Source of the DNA: an uncultured Lachnospiraceae bacterium
GTDB lineage: Bacteria > Bacillota > Clostridia > Lachnospirales > Lachnospiraceae
Assembly: GCA_910586705.1 (NCBI GenBank)
Contig: CAJUJK010000013.1
Coordinates: 41,986-105,985 of the forward strand
Length of the DNA stretch: 64,000 nucleotides
Reading direction: 5' to 3'
Shown: positions 1 to 8,773 of the stretch, piece after piece
Position numbering within the stretch: the stretch's first letter is position 1
How the letters are laid out: each line of letters starts with the position of its first letter
The notes under the pieces: model-generated
Told to the model about the DNA's origin: nothing
Seen by the model: the letters and a program-made list of their open reading frames with translations, nothing else
Databases searched by the model: none
Position numbers and translations under genes: made by a program

Positions 1-1056
1 TTTTGCCTTGTGCCGGAAACCGAACAGCAGGAAGGGCAGCGCCAGAAGAAAGGCATACCAGCCGTTGGAGCGGAACAGGCATATCATAACACTTGATATT
101 AAAAATACAAGGAGATTGCCGGCGCAGACCCTGTTCTGTATGGACAGGCGGAAGACGGCGCAACTGAAGAGAAGCACCGCCGCCGCGAAGGGAATGTCTT
201 TCCAGATCGTGACGGAAAACACGGCATGGTAGGGAATCAGCGCATAGAAAGCCATAATCAGCAGCAGGACGAAGGGTCTGATCTTGTGGGAGCGCAGCGT
301 GGAGATAAAATAGGCGACGCTGCCCGCAAGAAAACACATCTGGAAAAAGGTGTAGACGGATACGGCGGTAACCATATTGCCCGTGAGCGCATAGCCGACG
401 CGATAGAAAAAGCCGAAAACCAGCGTGTGCACCCAAGGGTGATGGTTGGACCATGGAATCACGCCCAGAACCTGCTCAAACTGGTTGATGCTGTCGGGTG
501 TCATAATACCTGGATACTGGTAGAGATAGTAGGGGAGCCAGCAGAACAGGCAGCACAGAAAGGCGCAGAGCGCCGTATGGCTGCGGACAAAGTTCGCAAA
601 CGCCGAAAAGCAGGCGGAAACGCGCGGACGGCTGCCTTCATAGGTGTAGGGCATGTCCTGATAGCGGGTGAGCAGCGCCCGGTACAGCCTTTTCCTGTCG
701 CAGGCATAGGAATATAAAAAGTGCAGCAGATAGTAAAACAGGCAGACAAAGCCCGCAAAGATGACAGACACGATTATGAAACGGTAGAGTCTGCTTGTGA
801 GCAGCGCTACATAGTGGGGATAATCCACAAGCATGTAGAGGGACGTAAAGACGACCGCGGTAAGCAGCGCCACGCGGTTGGAGACCTGCAAAAGATCCAT
901 CCTGCGGTTCACATGCCGGTAGAAGAAAAATACCAGAAGGTAAAATACAAAGGTAAGGATATTGCCCGGCTCCATGCGGGACGCTTTCATCAGCGCCCAT
1001 GTGGTGATAAAACTCTGGAACAGGTGCAGCAGTAAAAGACGGTCTGGTTTGGTCAT
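1..1056 (-). CDS. DUF6020-like polytopic membrane protein (3' end outside window)
   Basis: The minus-strand frame is open from an ATG at 1056 to the window edge, about 352 codons, so the C-terminus is missing. The start is preceded by a GGGGG ribosome binding site. The protein is very hydrophobic, with several membrane segments in the first 330 residues. Around residues 178-200 it has the motif YPGIMTPDSINQ followed by NHHPWVHTL, which I associate with the DUF6020 family common in Lachnospiraceae. That family resembles membrane glycosyltransferases in layout, but its reaction is not established. It is transcribed divergently from the rimP operon. The gene is real; the family name is from memory. 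Confidence 0.75.
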   Translation of the reverse strand, partial: MTKPDRLLLLHLFQSFITTWALMKASRMEPGNILTFVFYLLVFFFYRHVNRRMDLLQVSNRVALLTAVVFTSLYMLVDYPHYVALLTSRLYRFIIVSVIFAGFVCLFYYLLHFLYSYACDRKRLYRALLTRYQDMPYTYEGSRPRVSACFSAFANFVRSHTALCAFLCCLFCWLPYYLYQYPGIMTPDSINQFEQVLGVIPWSNHHPWVHTLVFGFFYRVGYALTGNMVTAVSVYTFFQMCFLAGSVAYFISTLRSHKIRPFVLLLIMAFYALIPYHAVFSVTIWKDIPFAAAVLLFSCAVFRLSIQNRVCAGNLLVFLISSVMICLFRSNGWYAFLLALPFLLFGFRHKAK

Positions 1057-1089
1057 GTTTTTTCCCCCGTAATTGAAAACTATCTATAG

Positions 1090-1116
1090 AGTATAGGATA
1101 TCCGGGGCGCTGTCAA
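1090..1116 (-). promoter_or_regulatory. Possible promoter of the DUF6020-like gene
   Basis: On the minus strand, TTGACA and TATACT are separated by 15 bases, about 35 bases upstream of the start codon. Both hexamers are good, but the spacer is two bases shorter than ideal, so this is only a candidate. Confidence 0.4.
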
Positions 1117-1138
1117 TTCGTGCGGGATTTAAAAACAC

Positions 1139-1167
1139 TTGCAATGGAAGAAAAAGGGTGTTATAAT
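1139..1167 (+). promoter_or_regulatory. SigA-type promoter of the rimP-nusA-infB operon
   Basis: TTGCAA (1139-1144) and a perfect TATAAT (1162-1167) have an ideal 17-base spacer. The predicted transcription start near 1174 gives a leader of about 70 bases that contains the hairpin at 1199-1222. Confidence 0.85.
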
Positions 1168-1198
1168 ACAGAAGAATTAAGAATAGTTACTAAGATAA

Positions 1199-1225
1199 AG
1201 AGTGGACTTGCGAGTCCGCTCTTTT
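1199..1225 (+). promoter_or_regulatory. rimP leader hairpin, attenuator-like
   Basis: A 10-base-pair stem (1199-1208 with 1213-1222, one G-T pair) closes a TGCG tetraloop and runs into CTTTTCC. This is the form of a weak intrinsic terminator. It lies between the promoter and the rimP ribosome binding site (AGGAGG, 1232-1237), so it could attenuate the whole operon. Structured leaders ahead of rimP are known in other bacteria; a regulatory role here is inference. Confidence 0.6.
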
Positions 1226-1242
1226 CCGTGCAGGAGGATGAT

Positions 1243-1707
1243 ATGTCAAAACGGGAGACATACGAGGAGAAGACGGAACACCTTCTTTCTCCCATTGCAG
1301 CGCAGTTTGGTGTGGAAATTTATGATGTGGAGTATGTGAAGGAGGGAAAGGACTATTATCTGCGGGTCTATATAGACAAGGAAGCCGGCGTAAACATTCT
1401 GGACTGCGAGAATGTGAGCCGCGCCCTGTCGGATGCGCTGGATGTGGAGGATTTTATCCCGGACGCCTATATTCTGGAAGTCAGCAGCCCGGGGCTTGGC
1501 AGGGTTTTAAAGAAAGACAGACATTTGGAGAGAAGCCTTGGAGAGACGGTGGAGCTGAAAGCATATAAGCCCATAGACGGACAGAAGGAATTTTCCGGGA
1601 TTTTAAAGGCATTTGACGCCGGGACTGTCACCATTGAAGCGGACGACGTCACGCGTACATTTGAGAGGTCTGATATCGCTGTGATCAGACTGGCACTGGA
1701 TTTTTAA
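1243..1707 (+). CDS. rimP: Ribosome maturation factor RimP
   Basis: RimP is a cytoplasmic factor needed for maturation of the 30S ribosomal subunit. The 154-residue product has the usual two-domain layout: an N-terminal alpha/beta domain with VEIYDVEYVKEGKDYYLRVY and the conserved ILEVSSPGLGRVLK, then a C-terminal SH3-like domain from about residue 85. The ATG at 1243 was chosen because AGGAGG lies six bases upstream; an in-frame ATG at 1120 precedes the promoter and would add 41 unrelated residues. It is the first gene of the rimP-nusA-rnpM-ylxQ-infB-rbfA-nrnA-truB series, the standard order in Firmicutes. Confidence 0.95.
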   Translation: MSKRETYEEKTEHLLSPIAAQFGVEIYDVEYVKEGKDYYLRVYIDKEAGVNILDCENVSRALSDALDVEDFIPDAYILEVSSPGLGRVLKKDRHLERSLGETVELKAYKPIDGQKEFSGILKAFDAGTVTIEADDVTRTFERSDIAVIRLALDF

Positions 1708-1754
1708 AGCGACGATTTTTTCATTAGGAAGGAAACATAGGAGGACAATGGAAA

Positions 1755-2948
1755 ATGAATAAGGAATTAATGGAGGCGCTGGAGATTCTGGAGAGAGAAA
1801 AGGAGATCAGCAAGGACACCCTTTTTGAGGCGATCGAAAATTCACTGATCACCGCTTACAAGAATCATTTCGGCAAGGCGGACAACGTGAAGGTGGAAAT
1901 CGACAGGGAGACATGCGATTACTACTGTTACGCGGAGAAGGAGGTCGTGGATGAGGTAGAGGATCCAGTCATGCAGATTTCTCCCGAGGACGCGAAGGAG
2001 ATCGATCTCAAAGCGAAGGTGGGCGATATCGTCCGCGTGGAGATCCGCTCCAAGGAGTTCGGACGTATCGCCACCCAGAATGCCAAGAGCGTGATCCTGC
2101 AGAAGATCCGCGAGGAGGAGAGAAGCGTTATCTACAACCAGTATTTTGAGAAGGAGAAGGACGTGGTGACAGGCATTGTCCAGCGCTACATGGGCAAGAA
2201 CATCTCCATCAATCTGGGCAAGGCGGACGCCATTTTAAATGAGAACGAGCAGGTGCGCACCGAGCATTTCCGCCCGACGGAGAGAATCAAGGTCTATATT
2301 CTGGAGGTGAGAAACACCCCCAAGGGACCGAGGATTCTGGTGAGCCGCACACACCCCGAGCTGGTGAAGCGCCTTTTCGAGTCCGAGGTGACGGAGATCA
2401 AGGACGGCACGGTGGAGATTATGAGCATCGCCAGAGAGGCGGGAAGCCGCACGAAGATCGCGGTGCGCTCCAACAATCCGAACGTGGACGCCGTGGGCGC
2501 CTGCGTAGGTATCAACGGTGCGAGGGTCAATTCCATTGTGGATGAACTGTGCGGGGAGAAGATCGACATCGTAAACTGGGATGAAAACCCGGGTAACCTG
2601 ATCCAGAACGCCCTGTCCCCCGCCAAGATTGTTGCGGTGTTTGCCGATCCCGATGAAAAGACGGCGAAAGTGGTGGTGCCGGATTACCAGCTTTCCCTTG
2701 CCATCGGTAAGGAGGGGCAGAACGCGAGACTGGCGGCGAGGCTGACAGGGTATAAGATTGATATCAAGAGTGAGACGCAGGCGAAGGACGCGCCCGGCTT
2801 CCGCTATGAGGACTATGTCTACGACGACGAGGAGTACGAGGAAGAGTACGAAGAGGGAGACTACGAGGAAGAGGGCTACGGGAACTATGACGAGACATAC
2901 ACCGAAGAGAGCGGCTCTGAGGCGTATGCGGAGGAAGGCGAAGCGTAA
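1755..2948 (+). CDS. nusA: Transcription termination/antitermination factor NusA
   Basis: NusA binds RNA polymerase and nascent RNA, modulating pausing, termination and antitermination. The 397-residue protein has an N-terminal polymerase-binding domain (about 1-125), an S1 domain (about 130-200, with VVTGIVQRYMGKNISINLG) and two KH domains (about 205-350, including VGACVGINGARV and AIGKEGQNARLAARLTG). The last 40 or so residues are an extremely acidic Glu/Asp/Tyr-rich tail. There is no extra C-terminal repeat domain of the proteobacterial type, as is normal for Firmicutes. An AGGAGG site precedes the start. It lies 47 bases after rimP. Confidence 0.95.
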   Translation: MNKELMEALEILEREKEISKDTLFEAIENSLITAYKNHFGKADNVKVEIDRETCDYYCYAEKEVVDEVEDPVMQISPEDAKEIDLKAKVGDIVRVEIRSKEFGRIATQNAKSVILQKIREEERSVIYNQYFEKEKDVVTGIVQRYMGKNISINLGKADAILNENEQVRTEHFRPTERIKVYILEVRNTPKGPRILVSRTHPELVKRLFESEVTEIKDGTVEIMSIAREAGSRTKIAVRSNNPNVDAVGACVGINGARVNSIVDELCGEKIDIVNWDENPGNLIQNALSPAKIVAVFADPDEKTAKVVVPDYQLSLAIGKEGQNARLAARLTGYKIDIKSETQAKDAPGFRYEDYVYDDEEYEEEYEEGDYEEEGYGNYDETYTEESGSEAYAEEGEA

Positions 2949-2966
2949 CGCGAAGAGAGGGACGGT

Positions 2967-3257
2967 ATGGCAAAAAAAGTATCCCTGCGCCAGTGTGTGG
3001 GCTGCGGAGAAATGAAGGATAAGAAAGAGATGATGCGCGTGTTAAAAAGTGCGGAGGGGCTTATCTGTCTGGATATGACAGGGAGGAAGAACGGCAGGGG
3101 CGCTTACCTTTGCAAAAACGGGGCGTGCCTCGCGAAAGCCAGAAAGAACAGGGGCTTAGAACGGTCTTTCAAGATGTGCATACCGAATGAAATATACGTG
3201 AATCTGGAGAAGGAGTTTGAGGAGGGCAGGCATGAAACAGATACCGGGGAAGGATAA
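2967..3257 (+). CDS. rnpM: RNase P modulator RnpM (YlxR/DUF448)
   Basis: This 96-residue basic protein carries the YlxR signature: RQCVGCGEMKDKKEMMRVL near the N-terminus, then GRKNGRGAYLCKNGACLAKARK. In Bacillus the homologue binds the RNase P RNA and modulates its activity. The position between nusA and the L7Ae-like gene is diagnostic for the family. Its 3' end overlaps the start of the next gene by 26 bases, which suggests translational coupling. Confidence 0.9.
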   Translation: MAKKVSLRQCVGCGEMKDKKEMMRVLKSAEGLICLDMTGRKNGRGAYLCKNGACLAKARKNRGLERSFKMCIPNEIYVNLEKEFEEGRHETDTGEG

Positions 3258-3555
3258 GGTATTATCTATGCTGGGACTCGCCGCACGCTCCAGAAATGTT
3301 GTCAGTGGCGGATTTGCAACGGAGCAGGCTGTGAAATGCGGTAAGGCAGCTCTGGTCATCATAGCTGAGGATGCGTCGGGTAATACCAGAAAAAAGTATA
3401 GTAACATGTGTGATTTTTATGAGGTTCCCTGTGCGGTCCATGGGACGAAATCAGTGCTGGGACATTCCATGGGCAAGGAAGAGAGATCAGTCCTTGCGGT
3501 GACAGATGAGGGATTTGCAGATTCGATACAGAAGCATTTAGGAGATTCGGAATAG
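3232..3555 (+). CDS. L7Ae-family ribosomal protein (YlxQ-like)
   Basis: The 107-residue product matches the L7Ae/L30e/S12e/Gadd45 fold: it starts KVLSMLGLAARSRNVVSGG and continues with AALVIIAEDASGNTRKKY. The family binds kink-turn RNA, and the nusA-infB operon copy (YlxQ) is thought to be a ribosome-associated RNA-binding protein. I chose the ATG at 3232, which has a GGAGGGCAGG site directly upstream inside rnpM; a TTG at 3217 would add only five residues. Confidence 0.85.
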   Translation: MKQIPGKDKVLSMLGLAARSRNVVSGGFATEQAVKCGKAALVIIAEDASGNTRKKYSNMCDFYEVPCAVHGTKSVLGHSMGKEERSVLAVTDEGFADSIQKHLGDSE

Positions 3556-3570
3556 TTGGAGGTAGTAAGT

Positions 3571-6375
3571 ATGGCGAAGATGAAAGTACATGAGCTTGCA
3601 AAAGAGTTAGACAGGAAGAGTAAGGAACTGATCGACTTTCTGCAGGCTAAGGGATATGAGGTGAAGGTGGCGCAGAGTTCGATTGAGGATGATGCGATCG
3701 CGCTGGTGAGGAAGGAATTTGCCTCTCAGGGCGAAAAGGCAGCGCCGCCTGTCGTGGAGGAAAAACCGCAGAAGGCGGAGGGAAAGCCGCGCGCTGAGGA
3801 AGCTTCCGCGACGGAGAAAGCCGCGCCGCCAGCCGGAGGAGATAAGGCTGACGCGAAACCTACACATTCCAGACCTGTGGCGGAGAGTGAAAAGAGAGAA
3901 AATAAAGGCGAAGCGCCCAAGAAGAAACGGATCATCTTCGTGAGCAATCCTCACAATTCCAAGATGGGCGGCAGGCAGAATCAGGGCAGCGGAAACGGAC
4001 AGAACCGGGGTGGCGGAAACGGCAGACCGATGGCTAACGGCGCCCGCCCGGTGCAGCCCCAGAATACGCCCCACAAGATCATACGTCCCACCCAGAAGCC
4101 GATTCCTGTGACGGCGGAGCCTTATGATGTGAGGCAGAAACAGCAGCAGGAGAGAAGGCTGGAGCAGAGACAGCAGGAAAAACGGGAAAACAATAAAAAT
4201 ATGGCGGCCGGGACACAGCCGGCAGCCGGACAGGAGAGAGCGGGAAGTGCAGGAGAAAATCGCAGACCTGAGCGTCAGGGCAGGCCGAATTATAACGGCG
4301 GTCAGGGTGATCGTAAGAGTGGCGGCGCTCCCTTCTCTGGTGGCAGGAACGGTGGCGGTGGTGACCGCCCTCAGAGAGGAAATGTCGGGCAGGACAATCG
4401 ATTTAAGAAAAATAACGGTCCGAAGGACTTTATCGCTGAAGCGCCCGCAAAGGATGCGGAAAAGCACAGGGACGACGAGAAACGCAGGGTAAATCAGGAG
4501 AGGGATAAGCGGTCGAAGAAGGACCATATCTATGAGGAGGACGACGCTGCGGTGAAGAACCGCAACAAGGCGGGACGCTTTATCAAGCCGGAGAAAAAGC
4601 CCGAGGAGTCCAAGGAAGAACAGATCAAGGTGATCACGGTGCCCGATACCCTGACCATCAAGGAACTGGCGGATAAGATGAAGATCCAGCCTTCCGTGAT
4701 TATCAAGAAGCTCTTTTTACAGGGGCAGATTGTGACCTTAAATTCGGACATCAGTTTTGAAGAGGCGGAAAATATCGCCATTGAGTACGAGATTATCTGT
4801 GAGAAGGAAGTCAAGGTCGATGTGATCGAGGAGCTTCTGCGCGAGGAGGAAGAGGACGCCTCCACGATGGTGGCGCGTCCCCCGGTTATCTGTGTCATGG
4901 GTCATGTAGACCACGGAAAAACCTCCCTGCTTGACGCGATCCGCAAGACCAACGTCACGGATAAAGAGGCGGGCGGCATCACGCAGGCCATCGGCGCGTA
5001 CACGGTAAGCGCAAAAGGGCAGAGCATTACCTTCCTTGATACGCCCGGACATGAGGCGTTCACGGCGATGCGTATGCGCGGCGCAAACTCCACGGATATC
5101 GCGGTGCTCGTAGTTGCCGCCGACGACGGCGTTATGCCGCAGACGGTGGAGGCGATCAACCATGCCAAGGCGGCGGGGATTGAGATTATCGTAGCCGTCA
5201 ATAAGATTGATAAGCCCAACGCCAACATAGACCGCGTGAAGCAGGAGATGACAGAGTATGAACTGATCCCGGTGGACTGGGGCGGATCGACAGAGTTTGT
5301 GCCGGTTTCCGCGAAGTCGGGAGAAGGCATTGAGACCCTTCTGGAGACGATTCTGCTCACGGCGGAGATTCTGGAGCTGAAGGCGAACCCCGACAGAAAT
5401 GCCAGAGGTCTGGTGATCGAGGCGGAGCTTGACAAGGGCAGAGGTCCTGTGGCTACCGTGCTGGTGCAGAAGGGTACGCTCCATGTGGGCGACTTTATCT
5501 CCGCAGGCGCAAGCCACGGCAAGGTGAGGGCGATGATCGACGACAAGGGCAGAAGAGTGAAGGAAGCGACCCCTTCTACGCCCGTGGAGATTCTGGGCTT
5601 ATCCGATGTGCCCAGCGCCGGAGAGGTGTTCATCGTACATGAAAATGACAAGAGCGCGAAATCTTATGCGGAGACCTACATGGCGCAGCATAAAGAGGAG
5701 ATGCTTGCAGATACTAAGACGAAGATGTCCCTCGATGATCTGTTCAACCAGATTCAGGAGGGCAATCTGAAGGAGCTGAACCTGATCGTCAAGGCGGATG
5801 TGCAGGGCAGCGTGGAGGCCGTAAAGCAGAGCCTGATGAAGCTTTCCAACGAGGAAGTGGTTGTGAAGTGTATTCACGGCGGCGTGGGCGCCATCAACGA
5901 ATCGGATGTATCGCTTGCTTCGGCGTCCTCCGCAATCATCATCGGCTTTAACGTGCGCCCGGATGCGCAGGCGAAGACTGTGGCGGAGCGCGAGGGCGTG
6001 GACGTGCGGCTCTACAAGGTAATCTATCAGGCGATCGAGGATATCGAGGCGGCTATGAAGGGTATGTTAGACCCGATCTTCGAGGAGAAGGTGATCGGTC
6101 ACGCGGAGGTGCGCCAGATCTTCAAGGCGTCCGCGATCGGCAATATCGCGGGTTCCTATGTGCTTGACGGCGAGTTCCAGAGAGGCTGTAAGATCCGCAT
6201 CCGCAGGGGCGAGGAGCAGATTTACGAGGGTGAGCTTGCCTCCTTGAAGCGTTTCAAGGACGATGTGAAGGAAGTGAAAGCCGGTTTCGAGTGCGGTCTT
6301 GTGTTTGAGGGCTTCGACAAGATGGAAGAACTGGATATCGTGGAGGCTTATATCATGGTGGAAGTGCCGCGATAA
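3571..6375 (+). CDS. infB: Translation initiation factor IF-2
   Basis: IF-2 is the GTPase that brings initiator fMet-tRNA to the 30S subunit and promotes subunit joining. The 934-residue protein has an N-terminal IF2_N domain (KVHELAKELDRKSKELIDFL), about 300 residues of Gly/Asn/Gln/Arg-rich low complexity, a second IF2_N module (TIKELADKMKIQPSVIIKKL), then the G domain from about residue 437. The G motifs are all present: GHVDHGKT, GGITQ, DTPGHEAF, NKID and SAK. Domains II to IV follow, ending with the fMet-tRNA-binding region. The ATG at 3571 lies after GGAGG; the in-frame TTG at 3556 overlaps that site and is unlikely. Confidence 0.97.
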   Translation: MAKMKVHELAKELDRKSKELIDFLQAKGYEVKVAQSSIEDDAIALVRKEFASQGEKAAPPVVEEKPQKAEGKPRAEEASATEKAAPPAGGDKADAKPTHSRPVAESEKRENKGEAPKKKRIIFVSNPHNSKMGGRQNQGSGNGQNRGGGNGRPMANGARPVQPQNTPHKIIRPTQKPIPVTAEPYDVRQKQQQERRLEQRQQEKRENNKNMAAGTQPAAGQERAGSAGENRRPERQGRPNYNGGQGDRKSGGAPFSGGRNGGGGDRPQRGNVGQDNRFKKNNGPKDFIAEAPAKDAEKHRDDEKRRVNQERDKRSKKDHIYEEDDAAVKNRNKAGRFIKPEKKPEESKEEQIKVITVPDTLTIKELADKMKIQPSVIIKKLFLQGQIVTLNSDISFEEAENIAIEYEIICEKEVKVDVIEELLREEEEDASTMVARPPVICVMGHVDHGKTSLLDAIRKTNVTDKEAGGITQAIGAYTVSAKGQSITFLDTPGHEAFTAMRMRGANSTDIAVLVVAADDGVMPQTVEAINHAKAAGIEIIVAVNKIDKPNANIDRVKQEMTEYELIPVDWGGSTEFVPVSAKSGEGIETLLETILLTAEILELKANPDRNARGLVIEAELDKGRGPVATVLVQKGTLHVGDFISAGASHGKVRAMIDDKGRRVKEATPSTPVEILGLSDVPSAGEVFIVHENDKSAKSYAETYMAQHKEEMLADTKTKMSLDDLFNQIQEGNLKELNLIVKADVQGSVEAVKQSLMKLSNEEVVVKCIHGGVGAINESDVSLASASSAIIIGFNVRPDAQAKTVAEREGVDVRLYKVIYQAIEDIEAAMKGMLDPIFEEKVIGHAEVRQIFKASAIGNIAGSYVLDGEFQRGCKIRIRRGEEQIYEGELASLKRFKDDVKEVKAGFECGLVFEGFDKMEELDIVEAYIMVEVPR

Positions 6376-6417
6376 CTGTCTTGAAAAAAAGCTGGGACGC
6401 AGCTTTGTGAAAGACAG
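6376..6417 (+). other. Intercistronic two-tier hairpin between infB and rbfA
   Basis: Starting on the base after the infB stop codon, CTGTCTT (6376-6382) pairs with AAGACAG (6411-6417) and encloses a second stem, AAAGCTG (6388-6394) with CAGCTTT (6400-6406). No T-run follows, so a full terminator is unlikely. It may be a processing or 3'-end stabilising structure within the operon. Confidence 0.55.
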
Positions 6418-6443
6418 AAAGCCGGAGTTGTATGGAGGAAGCA

Positions 6444-6845
6444 ATGCGTAAAAACAGTGTTAAAAATACCCGTATCAACGGGGAGGTACAGCGGGTGCTG
6501 GCGGAGATGATCCGCGGGGAGATCAAAGACCCGAGGATTGCGCCGATGACCTCGGTGGTGGCGGTGGAGGTGGCGCCGGACTTAAAAACCTGCAAGGCGT
6601 GGATCAGCGTGCTCGGTGATGAGAAAGCGCAGGCGGATACGCTGGCGGGGCTTAACAGCGCGGAAGGGTATATACGCGGACAGCTCGCGAAGACCATCAA
6701 TCTCCGCAATACGCCGCAGATTCATTTCATCATGGATCAGTCCATCGCCTATGGGGTGAATATGTCAAAACGGATTGAGGAAGTGGTGGCATCGGACAGG
6801 AAAGCCGCTGCGTTTGATAAGGGGAGTGAAAATGAAGAGGATTGA
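6444..6845 (+). CDS. rbfA: 30S ribosome-binding factor A
   Basis: RbfA assists late 30S maturation and cold adaptation, binding near the 5' end of 16S rRNA. The 133-residue product has the family pattern: a start of RKNSVKNTRINGEVQRVLAE, then IKDPRIAPMTSVVAVEVAPDLKTCKAWISV and the C-terminal QIHFIMDQSIAYGVNMSKRIEEV. The ATG at 6444 is preferred because GGAGG occupies 6434-6438; the ATG at 6432 overlaps that site. The 3' end overlaps nrnA by 14 bases. Confidence 0.93.
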   Translation: MRKNSVKNTRINGEVQRVLAEMIRGEIKDPRIAPMTSVVAVEVAPDLKTCKAWISVLGDEKAQADTLAGLNSAEGYIRGQLAKTINLRNTPQIHFIMDQSIAYGVNMSKRIEEVVASDRKAAAFDKGSENEED

Positions 6846-7785
6846 TGATTTAAAGAACGTGAAGACAGTGGCGATCGGCGGGCACATGAGACCCGACGGG
6901 GATTGTGTGTGCTCCTGCATGGCGCTGTATCATTATCTGAAAAAGGAACTGCCCGGAGCGAGGGTTGACGTGTATCTGGAGGAGCCGCCGGCGCCGTTTC
7001 ATGTTCTGGAAGGGATAGAAGATATTAAATCAGAATTTAATACTGAGGAAACCTATGATATTTTCTTTGCACTGGACTGCAACGACGAGCGGCTGGGGGA
7101 AGCGCTCTCCATTTTCAGGCGTGCGAAAAGGCGCGTCAACATTGACCATCACATCAGCAATTCGGGCTGCGGGGATGTGAACATCATAGAGACGGAGAAA
7201 AGTTCCACGGCGGAACTGCTCTATGAGCTGATGGAGCCGGAACTGGTGGATGCGGTGATCGCGAAGGCTGTCTATATCGGAATCGCCCACGATACGGGTG
7301 TGTTCCGCTATTCCAATACATCCCCCCGCACGATGCAGATCGCGTCTGAATTACTTAAATTTGGATTTGACTTTTCGGCATTGATAGAGGAAACCTTCTA
7401 TGAAAAGACCTATTTCCAGACGCAGATCATGGGCAGGGCGATTTTAGGCAGCGTGCGCTTCATGGATGACAGGTGTATTGTCAGCATGGTGAGCAGGCGC
7501 ATGATGGAATTTTACTGTGTAGGACCGAAAGATCTGGACGGGATTGTCAATTATCTGCAGGGGGTAAAGGGCGTGGAATGCGCCATCTTCATGTACGAAA
7601 CAGGTACGCTGGAGTACAAGGTGAGTATGCGTTCCAACGGCAGCGTCAATGTGGCGGAAGTCGCCGTGAAGTTTGGCGGCGGCGGTCATGTGCGCGCCGC
7701 GGGGTGCACGATGAACGGTACATATCACGACAATATCAACAATCTTTCGCGGGAGATTGCCGCCCAGTTAAAATGGAATGATTAA
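6832..7785 (+). CDS. nrnA: NrnA-type DHH/DHHA1 phosphoesterase (oligoribonuclease and pAp phosphatase)
   Basis: NrnA degrades very short RNAs and dephosphorylates 3'-phosphoadenosine 5'-phosphate. The 317-residue protein has the metal-binding motifs of the DHH domain (GHMRPDGDC near residue 17, ALDCND, IDHHISN near residue 104 and AHDTGVFRYSNT) and the C-terminal DHHA1 motif GGGGHVRAAG near residue 281. The ATG at 6832 follows GGGGAGTG and overlaps the end of rbfA, which indicates coupling. Upstream in-frame ATG 6775 lies inside rbfA and lacks a site. Confidence 0.93.
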   Translation: MKRIDDLKNVKTVAIGGHMRPDGDCVCSCMALYHYLKKELPGARVDVYLEEPPAPFHVLEGIEDIKSEFNTEETYDIFFALDCNDERLGEALSIFRRAKRRVNIDHHISNSGCGDVNIIETEKSSTAELLYELMEPELVDAVIAKAVYIGIAHDTGVFRYSNTSPRTMQIASELLKFGFDFSALIEETFYEKTYFQTQIMGRAILGSVRFMDDRCIVSMVSRRMMEFYCVGPKDLDGIVNYLQGVKGVECAIFMYETGTLEYKVSMRSNGSVNVAEVAVKFGGGGHVRAAGCTMNGTYHDNINNLSREIAAQLKWND

Positions 7786-7801
7786 AGAGACAGGGATACT
7801 T

Positions 7802-8710
7802 ATGTACAATGGCATTTTGAATGTTTATAAGGAGGCGGGGTTTTCATCCCATGATGTGGTGGCGAAGCTCCGCGGCATCTGTAAACAGAAGAAAATAGGG
7901 CATACAGGGACACTCGACCCGGAGGCGGTCGGCGTGCTTCCTGTATGTTTTGGTTCGGGTACGAAACTGTGTGATATGCTGACGGACTGGGACAAGGAGT
8001 ATATTGCCACGCTCCGGCTGGGGCTGGTGACGGACACGCAGGATTTAACAGGACAGGTGTTATTTCATGCGGAGGAGGAAGCGGTGGCGGCGCTTGCGCA
8101 AGAGCAGGTGCGGGCGTGTATTCTCGGTTTTCTCGGCGATTACGACCAGATTCCGCCCATGTACTCGGCGCTCAAGGTGAACGGGAAAAAACTCTATGAG
8201 CTGGCGAGGGCGGGAAAAGAGGTGGAGCGTAAGCCCCGCACGGTACAGATCCGGGAGCTGGAGATTCTGGAAATGGAGCTGCCCACGGTCAGGTTCCGGG
8301 TGGTCTGTTCAAAGGGCACCTATATACGGACACTCTGTCACGATATCGGAGAAAAACTCGGCTGCGGCGGCGCGATGGCGTCCCTGACGCGGAGCCGGGT
8401 CGGTATGTTCGGGATAGAGGAGGCGCTGCGGCTCTCAGAGATTGAGAAACTGCGGGATGAAGATAAAATATCGACTGTTATTGTTCCGCCTGACGCTGTT
8501 TTCCCGGATTGCAGGGAAGTGAAGGCAGCGGCACCGGCACGCAGATTTCTGGAAAACGGGAACAAAATTCCGGCAGGGATGCTAGAGGATCCCGGTCCGC
8601 TGCGGGACAGGGAGCGGCTCAGGATGTACGACGAGGCGGGGCGGTTTTACGGAATTTATGAGTACCACGCGGGAGCAGGAGAGGCAAGACCCGTGAAAAT
8701 GTTTCTATGA
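7802..8710 (+). CDS. truB: tRNA pseudouridine(55) synthase TruB
   Basis: TruB makes pseudouridine 55 in the T-loop of tRNAs. The 302-residue protein begins MYNGILNVYKEAGFSSHDVV, typical for clostridial TruB, and carries the catalytic motif GHTGTLDPEAVGVLPV with the nucleophile Asp39. Downstream are the tRNA-contacting YSALKVNGKKLYELAR and KGTYIRTLCHDIG. I chose the ATG at 7802 by similarity to family N-termini; an ATG at 7778 overlapping nrnA would add eight residues, and neither has a strong ribosome binding site. Confidence 0.93.
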   Translation: MYNGILNVYKEAGFSSHDVVAKLRGICKQKKIGHTGTLDPEAVGVLPVCFGSGTKLCDMLTDWDKEYIATLRLGLVTDTQDLTGQVLFHAEEEAVAALAQEQVRACILGFLGDYDQIPPMYSALKVNGKKLYELARAGKEVERKPRTVQIRELEILEMELPTVRFRVVCSKGTYIRTLCHDIGEKLGCGGAMASLTRSRVGMFGIEEALRLSEIEKLRDEDKISTVIVPPDAVFPDCREVKAAAPARRFLENGNKIPAGMLEDPGPLRDRERLRMYDEAGRFYGIYEYHAGAGEARPVKMFL

Positions 8711-8773
8711 GTATGTAGAGGCATGAGTGGATAATAGCGCGGGACGGAAGCAATTTTTGGCAGGAAAGACAGC

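Noticed and set aside
1748..1762. Minimal frame ATGGAAAATGAATAA overlapping the nusA start
   Set aside because: It is four codons long, and its ATG is a by-product of the spacing between the nusA ribosome binding site and start; nothing suggests a leader peptide.
3607..4527. Long minus-strand open frame opposite infB (306 codons)
   Set aside because: It mirrors the low-complexity region of infB, has no ribosome binding site or recognisable domain, and infB is certain.
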